Shown piece by piece: positions 52,687-60,602 of a DNA stretch of 64,000 bases. Below the pieces are notes generated by a model. It had not been told where the DNA came from, did not search any database, and worked only from the letters and a program-made list of their open reading frames with translations. The stretch's first letter is position 1; each line of letters opens with the position of its first letter. The stretch covers positions 310,001-374,000 of the forward strand of contig NZ_JAAQPI010000006.1 in assembly GCF_011683955.1 (NCBI RefSeq). The letters run 5' to 3'. The translations under genes and the position numbers were made by a program. This DNA is from Pseudomaricurvus alkylphenolicus (lineage in GTDB: Bacteria; Pseudomonadota; Gammaproteobacteria; Pseudomonadales; Cellvibrionaceae).

Positions 52687-52851
52687 TTCGGTAGCTCCTC
52701 GATTGGTATGTAGGGGTTGTCTTAAATCAGATCGCTGCAAGCTACCAATTAATTCTTACAGATATATGAACGTCGATTTTCGAAACGAATTTAAATCAAT
52801 TTAAGTTTATTTGTTGACCTTTTGGAGATCGAAAAAGCGCCAGTCGAATTT

Positions 52852-52935
52852 TTGCTACAGTTTTACTTCAAATTTACTGCATTTTTTATTCATATTTACT
52901 GCGATAATGTTTCGGGTTTACTTCACTTTTACTTC
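52852..52935. promoter_or_regulatory. Array of eight 7-mers at exact 11-bp spacing
   Basis: On the plus strand 7-mers begin at 52852, 52863, 52874, 52885, 52896, 52907, 52918 and 52929: TTGCTAC, TTACTTC, TTACTGC, TTTATTC, TTACTGC, ATGTTTC, TTACTTC, TTACTTC. Six fit TTRCTNC; the fourth and sixth are degenerate but in register. Spacers are 4 bp and A/T-rich. On the minus strand they read GNARNAA, facing the lipoprotein gene whose ATG is 166 bp away. One 7-mer per helical turn is the geometry of tandem sites for PhoB/OmpR-type winged-helix regulators. Confidence 0.75.
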
Positions 52936-52989
52936 GGAAATGCGACAGCTCGCATAAGCTTTTCAAGACTTGTTTGAATTAAATACTGA

Positions 52990-53017
52990 GAAGAAAAAAA
53001 TGGGGCCAAAGGCCCCC
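52990..53017 (-). terminator. Orphan leftward rho-independent terminator
   Basis: GGGGCC-AAA-GGCCCC stem (53002-53016) with an A-rich tract on its left, i.e. on the minus strand a G/C stem followed by ATTTTTTTTC. No annotated minus-strand gene lies upstream (53018-53309), so it must serve an unannotated transcript or shield the lipoprotein promoter. Confidence 0.75.
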
Positions 53018-53170
53018 AATGATACTGTGTTCTTTTTATTCGTCGAATCTGTGGCTCACAGACAATCAATGTGTTTCCCACCCGTATTGGAAAACTCGGC
53101 ATTCCGCTGAATCGATCTGCAAAAATCAGCTCCTCCAGGTGAACTCATTAGAGAGGAGATTTACTGCGGA
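52990..53170 (-). ncRNA. Candidate small RNA upstream of the lipoprotein promoter
   Basis: The orphan terminator defines a 3' end. Upstream on the minus strand lie a perfect TCTGTG-GCT-CACAGA hairpin (53048-53062), a CTCCTC pyrimidine stretch that could pair with ribosome sites, and a TATATT that may be a -10 box near 53172. A 30-codon reading frame from an ATG near 53148 lacks a ribosome site, so a non-coding RNA is more likely than a peptide. The 5' end is a guess. Confidence 0.3.
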
Positions 53171-53252
53171 AATATAACGGTTCGATAACAAGTTGATTAC
53201 GAATTGGTGACGACTGTATATTTTTTGCACAAACCCCATTATTGCACCTTTT

Positions 53253-53271
53253 AATGTTATGTTATAACATT
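53253..53271. promoter_or_regulatory. Zur box upstream of the zinc-starvation operon
   Basis: AATGTTATGTTATAACATT, a 19-bp near-perfect dyad that matches the enterobacterial Zur operator core (AATGTTATANTATAACATT). It ends 38 bp before the DUF1826 start codon, where it would block a promoter when zinc is plentiful. Confidence 0.8.
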
Positions 53272-53309
53272 TGCCGAAAAAACACCCAGCCGGTTATTGA
53301 GGAAAACTG

Positions 53310-53984
53310 ATGAGCACACTTGCCAGGAGTGATGATGTATTTGAGCTTAGTGATAGAACACGCTTCTCAGCGGAAGGGGCCGACCCCGGCGTTTTAGCGG
53401 ACATCTACCAGGAAGACTGCAACATTGCTGTGTGGCAAAGAGAGCTGGCACCTGGATTAAAGCCACAGCTGGACCCCTTCCTGGCCTCCCATCGCCGTTT
53501 GCAAGCCTCTATGATCGTCTCGCCAGACAGCGTCTTTTCCAGCATCAGCCAGACCCTGGGAGACTGCGAAGCAGCTCATTCACTGAGCAAAGACATCGCA
53601 GAGCTGGTGGACATGTTCTGCTACCTGTTCGAACTCAAACAGACCGGCCTAAGGCTGACCACCCTGGATCGCGCCATGTGCCCCAAGTTCCATGTGGACC
53701 GAGTCCCCTGCCGCTTGGTCACCACCTATCAGGGCACGGCCACCGAGTGGCTGCCCCACGACGCCGTTGACCGCACCAAACTCGGCAGAGGCAGCGAGGG
53801 CAAAGCGGATGAAGAGTCCGGTCTCTTCCAGGACTCTGGCCAGATCCGACAGCTCAGCCAGGGCGACGTGGCATTGCTGAAAGGCGAGCTGTGGGAAGGC
53901 AACGAAGGCGCCGGCCTGGTGCACCGGTCACCCCAGGTGCCAACAGATGTACGGCGCTTGTTGTTAACACTCGACTTTGCCTAA
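53310..53984 (+). CDS. DUF1826 protein, zinc-limitation associated
   Basis: 224 residues, cytoplasmic, no signal peptide. It begins [38 protein letters not shown], and includes [26 protein letters not shown], whose His and Cys could bind metal or iron in a 2-oxoglutarate-oxygenase-like fold. DUF1826 genes are known neighbours of COG0523 GTPases in Zur regulons; biochemical function is not established. First gene downstream of the Zur box, with a GAGGAAAA ribosome site; 35 bp before the GTPase gene. Confidence 0.82.
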   Translation: MSTLARSDDVFELSDRTRFSAEGADPGVLADIYQEDCNIAVWQRELAPGLKPQLDPFLASHRRLQASMIVSPDSVFSSISQTLGDCEAAHSLSKDIAELVDMFCYLFELKQTGLRLTTLDRAMCPKFHVDRVPCRLVTTYQGTATEWLPHDAVDRTKLGRGSEGKADEESGLFQDSGQIRQLSQGDVALLKGELWEGNEGAGLVHRSPQVPTDVRRLLLTLDFA

Positions 53985-54019
53985 ATTCCATATTCTGTGA
54001 TTCAAGAACCATTAGATTT

Positions 54020-55234
54020 ATGAAAGCCAATACCAATAGCAAACTCCCCGTCACTGTACTTTCCGGTTTTCTCGGCGCCGGTAAAACCACGGTACTCAGC
54101 CATATTCTGAACAACCGACAGGGCAAGAAAGTCGCGGTTATTGTCAACGACATGAGCGAAATCAATATCGATTCGGCCATCATCCAGAACGACGTATCGC
54201 TGAACCGGAGCGAAGAGAAGCTGGTGGAGATGAGTAATGGCTGCATCTGCTGCACCTTGCGAGAGGATTTGCTGGAGGAAGTCACCAAGCTTGCCCGGGA
54301 AGGACGTTTTGACTACCTCGTGATTGAATCCACCGGTATATCCGAGCCTTTGCCAGTGGCTGAGACGTTCACCTTTGCGGATGAAGATGGGGTTTCTCTG
54401 TCGGATGTGGCCGACCTGGATACCATGGTGACCGTGGTTGATGCCATCAACTTCCTCAAGAACTACGAAGAGGCAAAGTACCTGACGGAAGTGGGTGAAT
54501 CCCTGGGCGAAGATGACGAACGCAGTGTGGCGGATTTACTGGTGGACCAGGTGGAATTCGCCGATGTGATTCTTATCAGCAAGACCGATCTGGCTGCACC
54601 TGAGGATGTCGAACGCCTGACCGCCATTTTAAGAACACTGAATACGGATGCCCGAATCATTCCCATCACCCAGGGAAAAGTGGATATTGATGCCGTACTG
54701 AACACCGGGCTTTTCGATTTCGAACGCGCTCAGCAAGCGCCGGGCTGGCTGAAGGAAATGCGGGGTGAGCACGTTCCCGAAACGGAGGAATACAATATTG
54801 GCAGCTTCAGTTACATCGCCCGACGCCCATTCCATCCGGAAAAATTCTACCAGTTCCTGCACGGCACCGAAAAATACGGAAAATTAATTCGTTCAAAAGG
54901 TTATTTTTGGTTGGCAACCCGCCCGGAATTTGCCGGCCAGTGGAGCCAGGCCGGTGGTATTGCACACTATGGTTTTGGGGGCATGTTCTGGAAGGCCGTA
55001 CCGAAACAACAATGGCCCACCGACGAAGAGTATCTCGCGTCGATTGAGAAACAATGGGTCGAACCCTTTGGGGATATGCGCCAGGAACTGGTGTTTATTG
55101 GTCAGGGGCTGGATCAAACCAAAGTCACGCAGGCACTTGATGATTGCTTGCTGAGCGAAGATGAAGTACTTCGTGGCAAGGAATACTGGGCCACATTGAG
55201 CGACCCGTTTCCCGAATGGCAACAGGGCGCATAA
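54020..55234 (+). CDS. COG0523/CobW-family GTPase, ZigA/ZNG1-like zinc metallochaperone
   Basis: 404 residues. G-domain with Walker [11 protein letters not shown], the metal-binding CxCC in [11 protein letters not shown] just after switch I, ESTGISEP Walker B-like region and SKTD (NKxD variant) base-recognition loop; a C-terminal CobW_C domain with [11 protein letters not shown]. These proteins deliver zinc to essential enzymes when it is scarce. The start at 54020 gives the family N-terminus; the longer reading overlaps the DUF1826 gene. It is inside a Zur-box operon. Confidence 0.92.
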   Translation: MKANTNSKLPVTVLSGFLGAGKTTVLSHILNNRQGKKVAVIVNDMSEINIDSAIIQNDVSLNRSEEKLVEMSNGCICCTLREDLLEEVTKLAREGRFDYLVIESTGISEPLPVAETFTFADEDGVSLSDVADLDTMVTVVDAINFLKNYEEAKYLTEVGESLGEDDERSVADLLVDQVEFADVILISKTDLAAPEDVERLTAILRTLNTDARIIPITQGKVDIDAVLNTGLFDFERAQQAPGWLKEMRGEHVPETEEYNIGSFSYIARRPFHPEKFYQFLHGTEKYGKLIRSKGYFWLATRPEFAGQWSQAGGIAHYGFGGMFWKAVPKQQWPTDEEYLASIEKQWVEPFGDMRQELVFIGQGLDQTKVTQALDDCLLSEDEVLRGKEYWATLSDPFPEWQQGA

Positions 55235-55288
55235 CCTTCAGATATCCAGGGATTCACGCGCCACCAATGGAATGAACAAACGAGCGAA

Positions 55289-55738
55289 ATGACAAACGTT
55301 AACGAAACAGTCGACTATGCTGAAAAACAGTGTAAGAACCGTGGATCTCGACTAACTGACAAAAGAAAACTGGTGCTCTCCGGTTTACTTAGGTCCGAAA
55401 AGCCTTTGTCTGCCTATGAACTCATCGAATTCTGCAAGGTCGAGCTGGGAGAAACCCTGCCCGCCATGACCATATACCGAGTACTGGACTTTCTTGAACG
55501 CGAGCAATTGGTACACAAGTTAAATCTACACAATAAGTATGTCGCCTGCGAACATATTACCTGCGATCACAGCCACTCTGTCTCTCAGTTTTTGATTTGT
55601 TGCCGATGTCAGAAAGTTGAAGAAGTTATTATCAGCAAATCAATGGTCAAAGAGCTTCAGGAAAATGTAGAAAGCGCTGGTTTTTTTCTCGAAAACCCGC
55701 AAATCGAAATAAACTGTATTTGCGAAGATTGCAGATAA
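55289..55738 (+). CDS. zur: Fur-family zinc uptake regulator (Zur-like), copy 1
   Basis: 149 residues. Winged-helix part with LTDKRKLVLSGLLRSEKPLSAYELIEFCK and PAMTIYRVLDFLEREQLVHKLN. Metal sites: His/Cys in CEHITCDHSHS and structural zinc Cys in LICCRCQK and CICEDC. The NKYVACEH region is typical of Zur rather than Fur. Located between the GTPase and DksA2-like genes, downstream of the Zur box, so it is likely autoregulated. It is ~50% like copy 2 at 56939 by eye. Confidence 0.85.
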   Translation: MTNVNETVDYAEKQCKNRGSRLTDKRKLVLSGLLRSEKPLSAYELIEFCKVELGETLPAMTIYRVLDFLEREQLVHKLNLHNKYVACEHITCDHSHSVSQFLICCRCQKVEEVIISKSMVKELQENVESAGFFLENPQIEINCICEDCR

Positions 55739-55809
55739 GTCAGAAAAAATCAAGAAATGTTGCGGGAAAAACATGTAAACCCACAATTTTTAACCGAAGT
55801 TTGAAGATT

Positions 55810-56247
55810 ATGAATGTGCAGACATCCGGCCAGGAGCCAGCACCACTCACCAGGGAGCTGATTCTCACAGCACCGGAACAAGACTATATGAACGAAGCGC
55901 AGCTGGCGTTTTTTAGAAATCTGCTGCTGGAGCTACATGAATCCACACTGGTTCGCATCCGCGAAGCCAAACAGCAAATGATGCGGTCGTTCGATGCCAG
56001 TGATGACGGTGATCGCGCCGCCTGGGAAGAACAGTCCAGCCTCGCCCTTAGAATTGCTGATCGCGAACAAAAGCTATTACCGAAAATCAAGCAGGCGCTG
56101 GAACGTATCCACGATGAGGAGTTTGGGTATTGCTTGGAATCCGGTGTTCCCATCGGCATTCCGAGATTGCTGGCCAGGCCGACAGCGGAATACTGTGCAG
56201 AAGTGAAAGCCATTAAGGAAATGAAAGAGCATCACTATAAAGGCTAG
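55810..56247 (+). CDS. dksA2: DksA2-like transcription factor lacking two zinc cysteines
   Basis: 145 residues. The coiled-coil tip carries the DksA-type Asp-Ala (FDASDDGD) that reaches into the RNA polymerase secondary channel. The zinc-finger region reads FGYCLESGVPIGIPRLLARP then AEYCAEVKAIKE. Only the first and third of the four usual cysteines remain, so zinc binding is not expected. From Pseudomonas, the cysteine-poor DksA2 replaces zinc-dependent DksA under zinc starvation and is Zur-repressed, matching this context. The start at 55810 is chosen over 55720 (no ribosome site; atypical leader). Confidence 0.88.
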   Translation: MNVQTSGQEPAPLTRELILTAPEQDYMNEAQLAFFRNLLLELHESTLVRIREAKQQMMRSFDASDDGDRAAWEEQSSLALRIADREQKLLPKIKQALERIHDEEFGYCLESGVPIGIPRLLARPTAEYCAEVKAIKEMKEHHYKG

Positions 56248-56260
56248 AGAGCTTCTTCGC

Positions 56261-56289
56261 TTGACATGCTCCTGAAGCATTAGCATGAT
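56261..56289 (+). promoter_or_regulatory. Sigma-70-type promoter of the DUF2796 gene
   Basis: TTGACA at 56261 and CATGAT at 56284 with 17-bp spacing, about 38 bp before the DUF2796 start codon. A CATGCT/AGCATG inverted repeat (56265-56287) overlaps it and could be an operator. Confidence 0.45.
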
Positions 56290-56327
56290 AAACTTTGTAG
56301 CCGTCACGCCGAGTTTTCACCCCAGTT

Positions 56328-56933
56328 ATGAAACTCTTCTTCCGATATCCGAACATCCTGCTTTTGTCCATTGCAAGTCTCGCGCTTCAGGCCAAGGCCG
56401 CTTCCGATCATGGTCACAAACAGCATGAGGCTCATCTGCATGGATCCGCAGAATTGACGCTTGCGATCGAAGCTGATTCACTCGAGATCAGCCTGGAGTC
56501 ACCGGCCGCCAATATTGTCGGCTTTGAGCACCGGGCTACCTCCCCAGAACAGGTTAACGCTGCCACGAAAGCCCAAGCCGCGCTGAATTCGGCGGAGAGA
56601 TTGTTCTCCTTCACAGGCAGTTCATGCTACCTGCAGAAGGCCAGCATTGATATGTCGGCGATCATCGAGCCGGATCAGGCACACGATACACATGAAAAGC
56701 ACCACGCCGGCGATGGCGACCATGAACATCACGATGACGAGGAAGATTCGCACAGCGAGTTATCAGCCGTTTACCACTATCAGTGCAAGAGCGGCGCAGA
56801 CATAAGCGGCATCACAGTCAATCTGCATGATTACTTCCCTGCCATTGAAAACCTGAAGATCATGTGGCTCACAGATAGTGGTCAGGGAGCCGTTGAGCTG
56901 ACCGGAGAAGCCAAATTTGTTCGACTAAGGTAA
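56328..56933 (+). CDS. His-rich periplasmic DUF2796 protein (ZrgA-like zinc binder)
   Basis: 201 residues. Signal peptide cleaved near LQAKAAS. The mature start AASDHGHKQHEAHLHGSAELTLAIE is typical of DUF2796. A central acidic/histidine-rich stretch runs about residues 118-148 (HDTHEKHHAGDGDHEHHDD) and would bind zinc loosely. DUF2796 corresponds to ZrgA of the Vibrio Zrg zinc-uptake system (from memory), which works with an ABC transporter; LolD/FtsX-type ABC genes follow at 58087. Its gene is followed 5 bp later by the second Zur-like gene. Confidence 0.86.
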   Translation: MKLFFRYPNILLLSIASLALQAKAASDHGHKQHEAHLHGSAELTLAIEADSLEISLESPAANIVGFEHRATSPEQVNAATKAQAALNSAERLFSFTGSSCYLQKASIDMSAIIEPDQAHDTHEKHHAGDGDHEHHDDEEDSHSELSAVYHYQCKSGADISGITVNLHDYFPAIENLKIMWLTDSGQGAVELTGEAKFVRLR

Positions 56934-56938
56934 CCCCT

Positions 56939-57400
56939 ATGGCAAGCATACAAGCCATCATCAACCATGCAGAGAACAATTGCAGAGCACATGGAGCTCG
57001 CCTGACGCAGAAGCGCAAACGCGTATTAACAGGGTTACTGCAATCGGGTAAAGCCATGTCTGCTTACGAGCTGGCAGATTACTGCAAAGATGAATTTGGT
57101 GAAGCGCTCCCGCCCATGTCCGTGTATCGTATCCTCAGCTTCCTGGAAGAAGAGCATCTCATCCACAAGCTAAAGCTGATCAATAAATTCATCGCCTGCT
57201 CACACATCACTTGTACTCACAAGCATGAGGTACCCCAGTTTCTGATCTGTGGAAACTGTCAACGGGTCAAAGAAATTGCAGTGGACAAAGCTGTCATCGA
57301 CACCCTTGATCGACACATCAAAGATGCCGACTTTCACCTGATGAGCCCCCAATTGGAACTCAGCTGTTTATGCCAACAATGCATGGACAAAGCCAGTTGA
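56939..57400 (+). CDS. zur: Fur-family zinc uptake regulator (Zur-like), copy 2
   Basis: 153 residues. Same domain plan as the copy at 55289: LTQKRKRVLTGLLQSGKAMSAYELADYC, PPMSVYRILSFLEEEHLIHKL, CSHITCTHKHEV, ICGNCQRVKE and a final CLCQQC. It shares an operon with the DUF2796 gene. Having two Zur paralogs in the same zinc island is unusual; one may be the global repressor and the other may act on the local Zrg-like genes. It converges with the DUF3299 gene. Confidence 0.85.
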   Translation: MASIQAIINHAENNCRAHGARLTQKRKRVLTGLLQSGKAMSAYELADYCKDEFGEALPPMSVYRILSFLEEEHLIHKLKLINKFIACSHITCTHKHEVPQFLICGNCQRVKEIAVDKAVIDTLDRHIKDADFHLMSPQLELSCLCQQCMDKAS

Positions 57401-57404
57401 AGCA

Positions 57405-57995
57405 CTACTCAGCATAGACTTCGTAACTTTGCATCTCTATAGCGTAGGCCGCCGTCGCCATATCGTTTTCGATAAGTGACGTTTTTAGAATCCCCGAAAT
57501 CCAAAAGGGATCAAACAGCGCATCAAGCTTTAACCCTTTCGGGTAATTCACGTAGATAACCTGATTTGGCGGTGGTGGCGGAACGTGAATACAGGCCCCG
57601 AAGAACGGCACCAGAAAGAAATCGGTGATCACCTGATCATCATTGAATTCCAGAGGGACAATATAGCCGGGAATCCGAACTGGCTGCCCATCCAATTCTG
57701 GCTTGATCCTGGTGGAAACCAGAGCCTGCTGGTAGCGATCATTGGTTGCAGCCGAAATTGTGTTTTTAATTTGGCTGCTGATTTGATCCTCTGCGGAACC
57801 ATCCTGAACCTCAGTGATATATTCAGGAGGGTTAAGCAGCGCGTCCAGATCTTCTTGTGGAATGAGGTCCGGCCATTCAATCGTTTTAAATTGAGCTGAA
57901 GCCTGGGCCACAACGCTCCCAGTGAAGCATAAGCCGATAAGGAACGGTAATAAAACGAAAAACTGTAACAGGGGCTTCGGACGCAAGTTTGTCAC
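57405..57995 (-). CDS. DUF3299 periplasmic protein, zinc-uptake associated
   Basis: 196 residues with an N-terminal signal peptide or anchor (LLQFFVLLPFLIGLCFTGSVVAQA). The family core FFLVPFFGACIHVPPPPPNQVIYV is intact, with Cys and His that could coordinate metal. DUF3299 proteins co-occur with DUF2796 and LolD/FtsX-like ABC genes in the Zrg-type zinc loci (from memory). It is divergent from the ABC genes, and the palindrome at 58021-58041 lies 26 bp from its start codon. Confidence 0.82.
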   Translation of the reverse strand: MTNLRPKPLLQFFVLLPFLIGLCFTGSVVAQASAQFKTIEWPDLIPQEDLDALLNPPEYITEVQDGSAEDQISSQIKNTISAATNDRYQQALVSTRIKPELDGQPVRIPGYIVPLEFNDDQVITDFFLVPFFGACIHVPPPPPNQVIYVNYPKGLKLDALFDPFWISGILKTSLIENDMATAAYAIEMQSYEVYAE

Positions 57996-58020
57996 CGATG
58001 GGGCTGGACCTAAGGACTCA

Positions 58021-58041
58021 AAATGATACTATATATCATTT
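58021..58041. promoter_or_regulatory. Zur-like operator between DUF3299 and ABC transporter genes
   Basis: AAATGATA and TATCATTT arms around a 5-bp centre (21 bp in all), sharing spacing and A/T-rich outer ends with the Zur box at 53253 but with GAT instead of GTT in the arms. It lies 26 bp from one start codon and 46 bp from the other, so one protein could control both. Confidence 0.55.
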
Positions 58042-58086
58042 TTCGATGGCAAATCATTTTTCAGGGGCTTTTACGCAGAAATCTCA

Positions 58087-58770
58087 ATGGCAATTCAACT
58101 CAAAGACGTCCACTTCTGTTATCCCGAGGCCCCGAACAAAACTGTGCTCTGCATCAAAAACTGGTCTGTACCCGAACAGGAACATGTGTTTATACACGGC
58201 CCCTCCGGTAGCGGGAAGTCGACCCTGCTCAATCTTCTCAGCGGTATGTTAAGAGCAACACAGGGAGAAGTATCCGTACTGGGCCAGCGCCTGGACCAGT
58301 TGAGCAACCGCCAGCGGGATAAGTTCAGGGCAAATCACATTGGCTATATTTTCCAACAGTTTAACCTTATCCCTTATCTTAACCCTATCGACAATATTCG
58401 TCTCGCGAACCGGTTTTCGGGGGGTAAGACCATAGCCTCTGACGTCGACAACCGGATTGAGACCTTGCTGGCGACATTCAATATTCCGCCCTCCGAATGG
58501 CAAAAGCCGGTAGCCCGGCTGAGTATTGGACAACAACAACGCATCGCCATTACGCGTGCCATGATCAACAAGCCGGAACTTCTGATCGCTGACGAGCCAA
58601 CCTCCTCACTGGATCCGGATAACCGCGATAATTTTATGACGAAGCTTATGTCCCTCGCCAAGGAACACCGGATTACCCTGCTTTTTGTCAGCCACGATAT
58701 GTCTTTGTCGCATTATTTTGATCGCATTGCGCCATTATCTGAAATTAACTCAGCGGGAGCTTCCCGCTAA
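58087..58770 (+). CDS. LolD/MacB-type ABC transporter ATPase (Zrg-like)
   Basis: 227 residues. Walker A HGPSGSGKSTL near residues 38-47, Q-loop IFQQFNLIPYLNP, signature LSIGQQQRIA, Walker B LLIADEPTSSLD and switch His in LFVSHD. It belongs to the LolD/MacB/FtsE group that works with MacB-type permeases at the inner membrane. Together with the permease gene it forms a unit divergent from DUF3299 and close to DUF2796, the composition of the Vibrio Zrg zinc system. Its stop overlaps the permease ATG by one base. Confidence 0.9.
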   Translation: MAIQLKDVHFCYPEAPNKTVLCIKNWSVPEQEHVFIHGPSGSGKSTLLNLLSGMLRATQGEVSVLGQRLDQLSNRQRDKFRANHIGYIFQQFNLIPYLNPIDNIRLANRFSGGKTIASDVDNRIETLLATFNIPPSEWQKPVARLSIGQQQRIAITRAMINKPELLIADEPTSSLDPDNRDNFMTKLMSLAKEHRITLLFVSHDMSLSHYFDRIAPLSEINSAGASR

Positions 58771-60011
58771 TGTTTATCCGACTCGCCTCAAAAAGCCTGC
58801 TGAACCGCAAGGGCTCTGTACTGCTGACCCTGATGGCCATGAGTGTCAGCATTTTTGTTTTGTTGGGGGTCGAGCACATCAGGCACCAAACCAAGGACAG
58901 TTTTAACAGCACCGTTTCCGGTGTTGATCTTATCGTCGGCGCCAGAACCGGAAGCCTTAACCTCCTTCTCTATTCCGTTTTCCGCATTGGCTCTCCCACC
59001 AACAATATTGGCTGGGAGACCTACCAAGCGGTGGCTTCGAACTCAAAGGTGGCATGGTCCGTGCCAATTGCCCTGGGTGACTCGCATAAGGGTTACCGGG
59101 TTATGGGCACCACCAGCGACTACTTCAAGCACTTTCGCTACGGCCAAAAACGCCAGCTCGAATTCTCTGCCGGCCAGCAGTTCAGTGGTATTTTCGATGT
59201 CGTGCTCGGCTCGGAGGTCGCCAGAAAACTGGGCTATACCCTGGGAGATCCTCTGGTGTTGGCCCACGGTATCGCCAAAACCAGCTTTAGCCTCCATGAC
59301 GATATGCCATTCAAGGTTGTGGGAATATTGGAAACCACAGGTACGCCCGTGGATCAAACCCTGCATGTCAGCCTGCAGGGCATTGAAGCCATACACCTCA
59401 ACTGGCAACAAGGGGTTAAATTGCCCGGGCGCAGGGTTGACCGCGAACAGCTGAATCCGCAGGCACTGGAGCCCGAGAGTATCACCGCGTTTATGCTGGG
59501 CTTAAGCTCCAGAATGGCAACTTTTCGAGTGCAACGCGACATTAACAACTACGCCAGAGAGCCGCTTTCGGCTATCTTGCCGGGTGTCGCCCTGTCGGAG
59601 CTTTGGCAGATGATGGGGTTGCTGGAAAACACGCTGCGCCTTATCGCCGGCCTGATCCTGATCGCTGCCCTGCTGGGTTTGAGCGCGATGATGCTGGCCT
59701 CCATTCGAGAACGCGAGCATGAAATCCATCTGCTCCGGGTAATTGGCGCACCGCCCTTGTACCTGTTTTTGCTTATTGAACTGGAAGCCATCCTGATTGC
59801 GCTTACCAGCATTATTTTAGGCTTGTCAGGTTTGTACATCTGTTTGCTCACCGCAGGTGATTTCCTGGCCTCCAGCTTTGGTTTGCATATAGGCACCAAT
59901 ATTTTCTCTGGCGACAACACCGTGTTTTTGCTGTTGATCATTGGCGCAACCATTATCGCGGCGATGATCCCTTCGTTCAGCGCTTACCGCAATGCCAAGG
60001 CCAGCCTGTGA
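58770..60011 (+). CDS. FtsX/MacB-type ABC permease (Zrg-like)
   Basis: 413 residues. One transmembrane helix at the N-terminus (LLTLMAMSVSIFVLLGV), a ~230-residue periplasmic MacB-like domain (DLIVGARTGSLNLLLYSVFRIGSPTNNIGWE...), then three C-terminal helices with the FtsX motif (AALLGLSAMMLASIREREHEIHLLRVIGAPPLY). Such transporters drive periplasmic work rather than simple import. It pairs with the preceding ATPase and is expected to act with the DUF2796 and DUF3299 proteins. Confidence 0.88.
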   Translation: MFIRLASKSLLNRKGSVLLTLMAMSVSIFVLLGVEHIRHQTKDSFNSTVSGVDLIVGARTGSLNLLLYSVFRIGSPTNNIGWETYQAVASNSKVAWSVPIALGDSHKGYRVMGTTSDYFKHFRYGQKRQLEFSAGQQFSGIFDVVLGSEVARKLGYTLGDPLVLAHGIAKTSFSLHDDMPFKVVGILETTGTPVDQTLHVSLQGIEAIHLNWQQGVKLPGRRVDREQLNPQALEPESITAFMLGLSSRMATFRVQRDINNYAREPLSAILPGVALSELWQMMGLLENTLRLIAGLILIAALLGLSAMMLASIREREHEIHLLRVIGAPPLYLFLLIELEAILIALTSIILGLSGLYICLLTAGDFLASSFGLHIGTNIFSGDNTVFLLLIIGATIIAAMIPSFSAYRNAKASL

Positions 60012-60122
60012 AAAGCACTATCTATCAACTCCGTCCCTTAGATCCCGAGACTATTGGACGATACACCAACCATAGCTTAGAGTGCTAACGCACCCAAAGA
60101 CATATTTGCAGGATCCGTGATA

Positions 60123-60602
60123 ATGAAGAAAATTCCAGCTACCTATCTGGCCTTCGCCTTCTTGCTCCTGACGCAACAGGCCAGCGCCTGTGCCGGACAC
60201 TTCTATGGCTTTGATCGGTCCAGCCTGCTGGACAGAAGCACATTGGCCGGGAGATCTTCTATTGAGCCGGTTTTCAAACTGAAACACCCGCCAATGACGA
60301 AAGTCGCCCCTGGCGAAGAACATGAAGTCGTTGTGGAATACAAGCGCCCCAAGCTCTCCGAAGGTGTGACCATAGCATTTACCAGCACCGGAGGTATTCA
60401 GCTGCAGGACAAGTCTCTGGTGCTGAAGGATTATGAGGGCGCTATCAAGGTCCGCTATACCCATAACCAGGGAAATTACAATTCCATCAACCTGAAAGTA
60501 ACCGGCACTCATAACGGCGAGGTCGTCAACCGCTCGAGCGTGATTTACGTTCGCACGCAACGAGTCTCACCCACCGAAGGCACTCAGGTGAGCGCGCGCT
60601 AG
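60123..60602 (+). CDS. Small periplasmic protein downstream of the Zrg-like transporter
   Basis: 159 residues. Sec signal peptide cleaved near QASACAG; the mature part is a beta-rich single domain (PPMTKVAPGEEHEVVVEYKRPKLSEGVTIAFTSTGGIQLQDKSLVL) of immunoglobulin-like appearance, rich in Val/Thr. No family recognised. Start 60123 (MKKIPA) follows AGGA about 10 bp upstream; GTG 60117 is an alternative. It sits 111 bp after the permease gene, in the same direction, and overlaps the convergent puuE by 4 bp. It might be the periplasmic or envelope partner of the transporter. Confidence 0.7.
   Translation: MKKIPATYLAFAFLLLTQQASACAGHFYGFDRSSLLDRSTLAGRSSIEPVFKLKHPPMTKVAPGEEHEVVVEYKRPKLSEGVTIAFTSTGGIQLQDKSLVLKDYEGAIKVRYTHNQGNYNSINLKVTGTHNGEVVNRSSVIYVRTQRVSPTEGTQVSAR

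Noticed and set aside
52852-52935. Calling the phased array a PhoB operator
   Set aside because: Spacing matches, but the 7-mer GNARNAA does not match CTGTCAT, so the binding protein is left open.
53060-53148. 30-codon peptide gene on the minus strand
   Set aside because: No ribosome-binding site and no recognisable product; treated as part of the small-RNA candidate.
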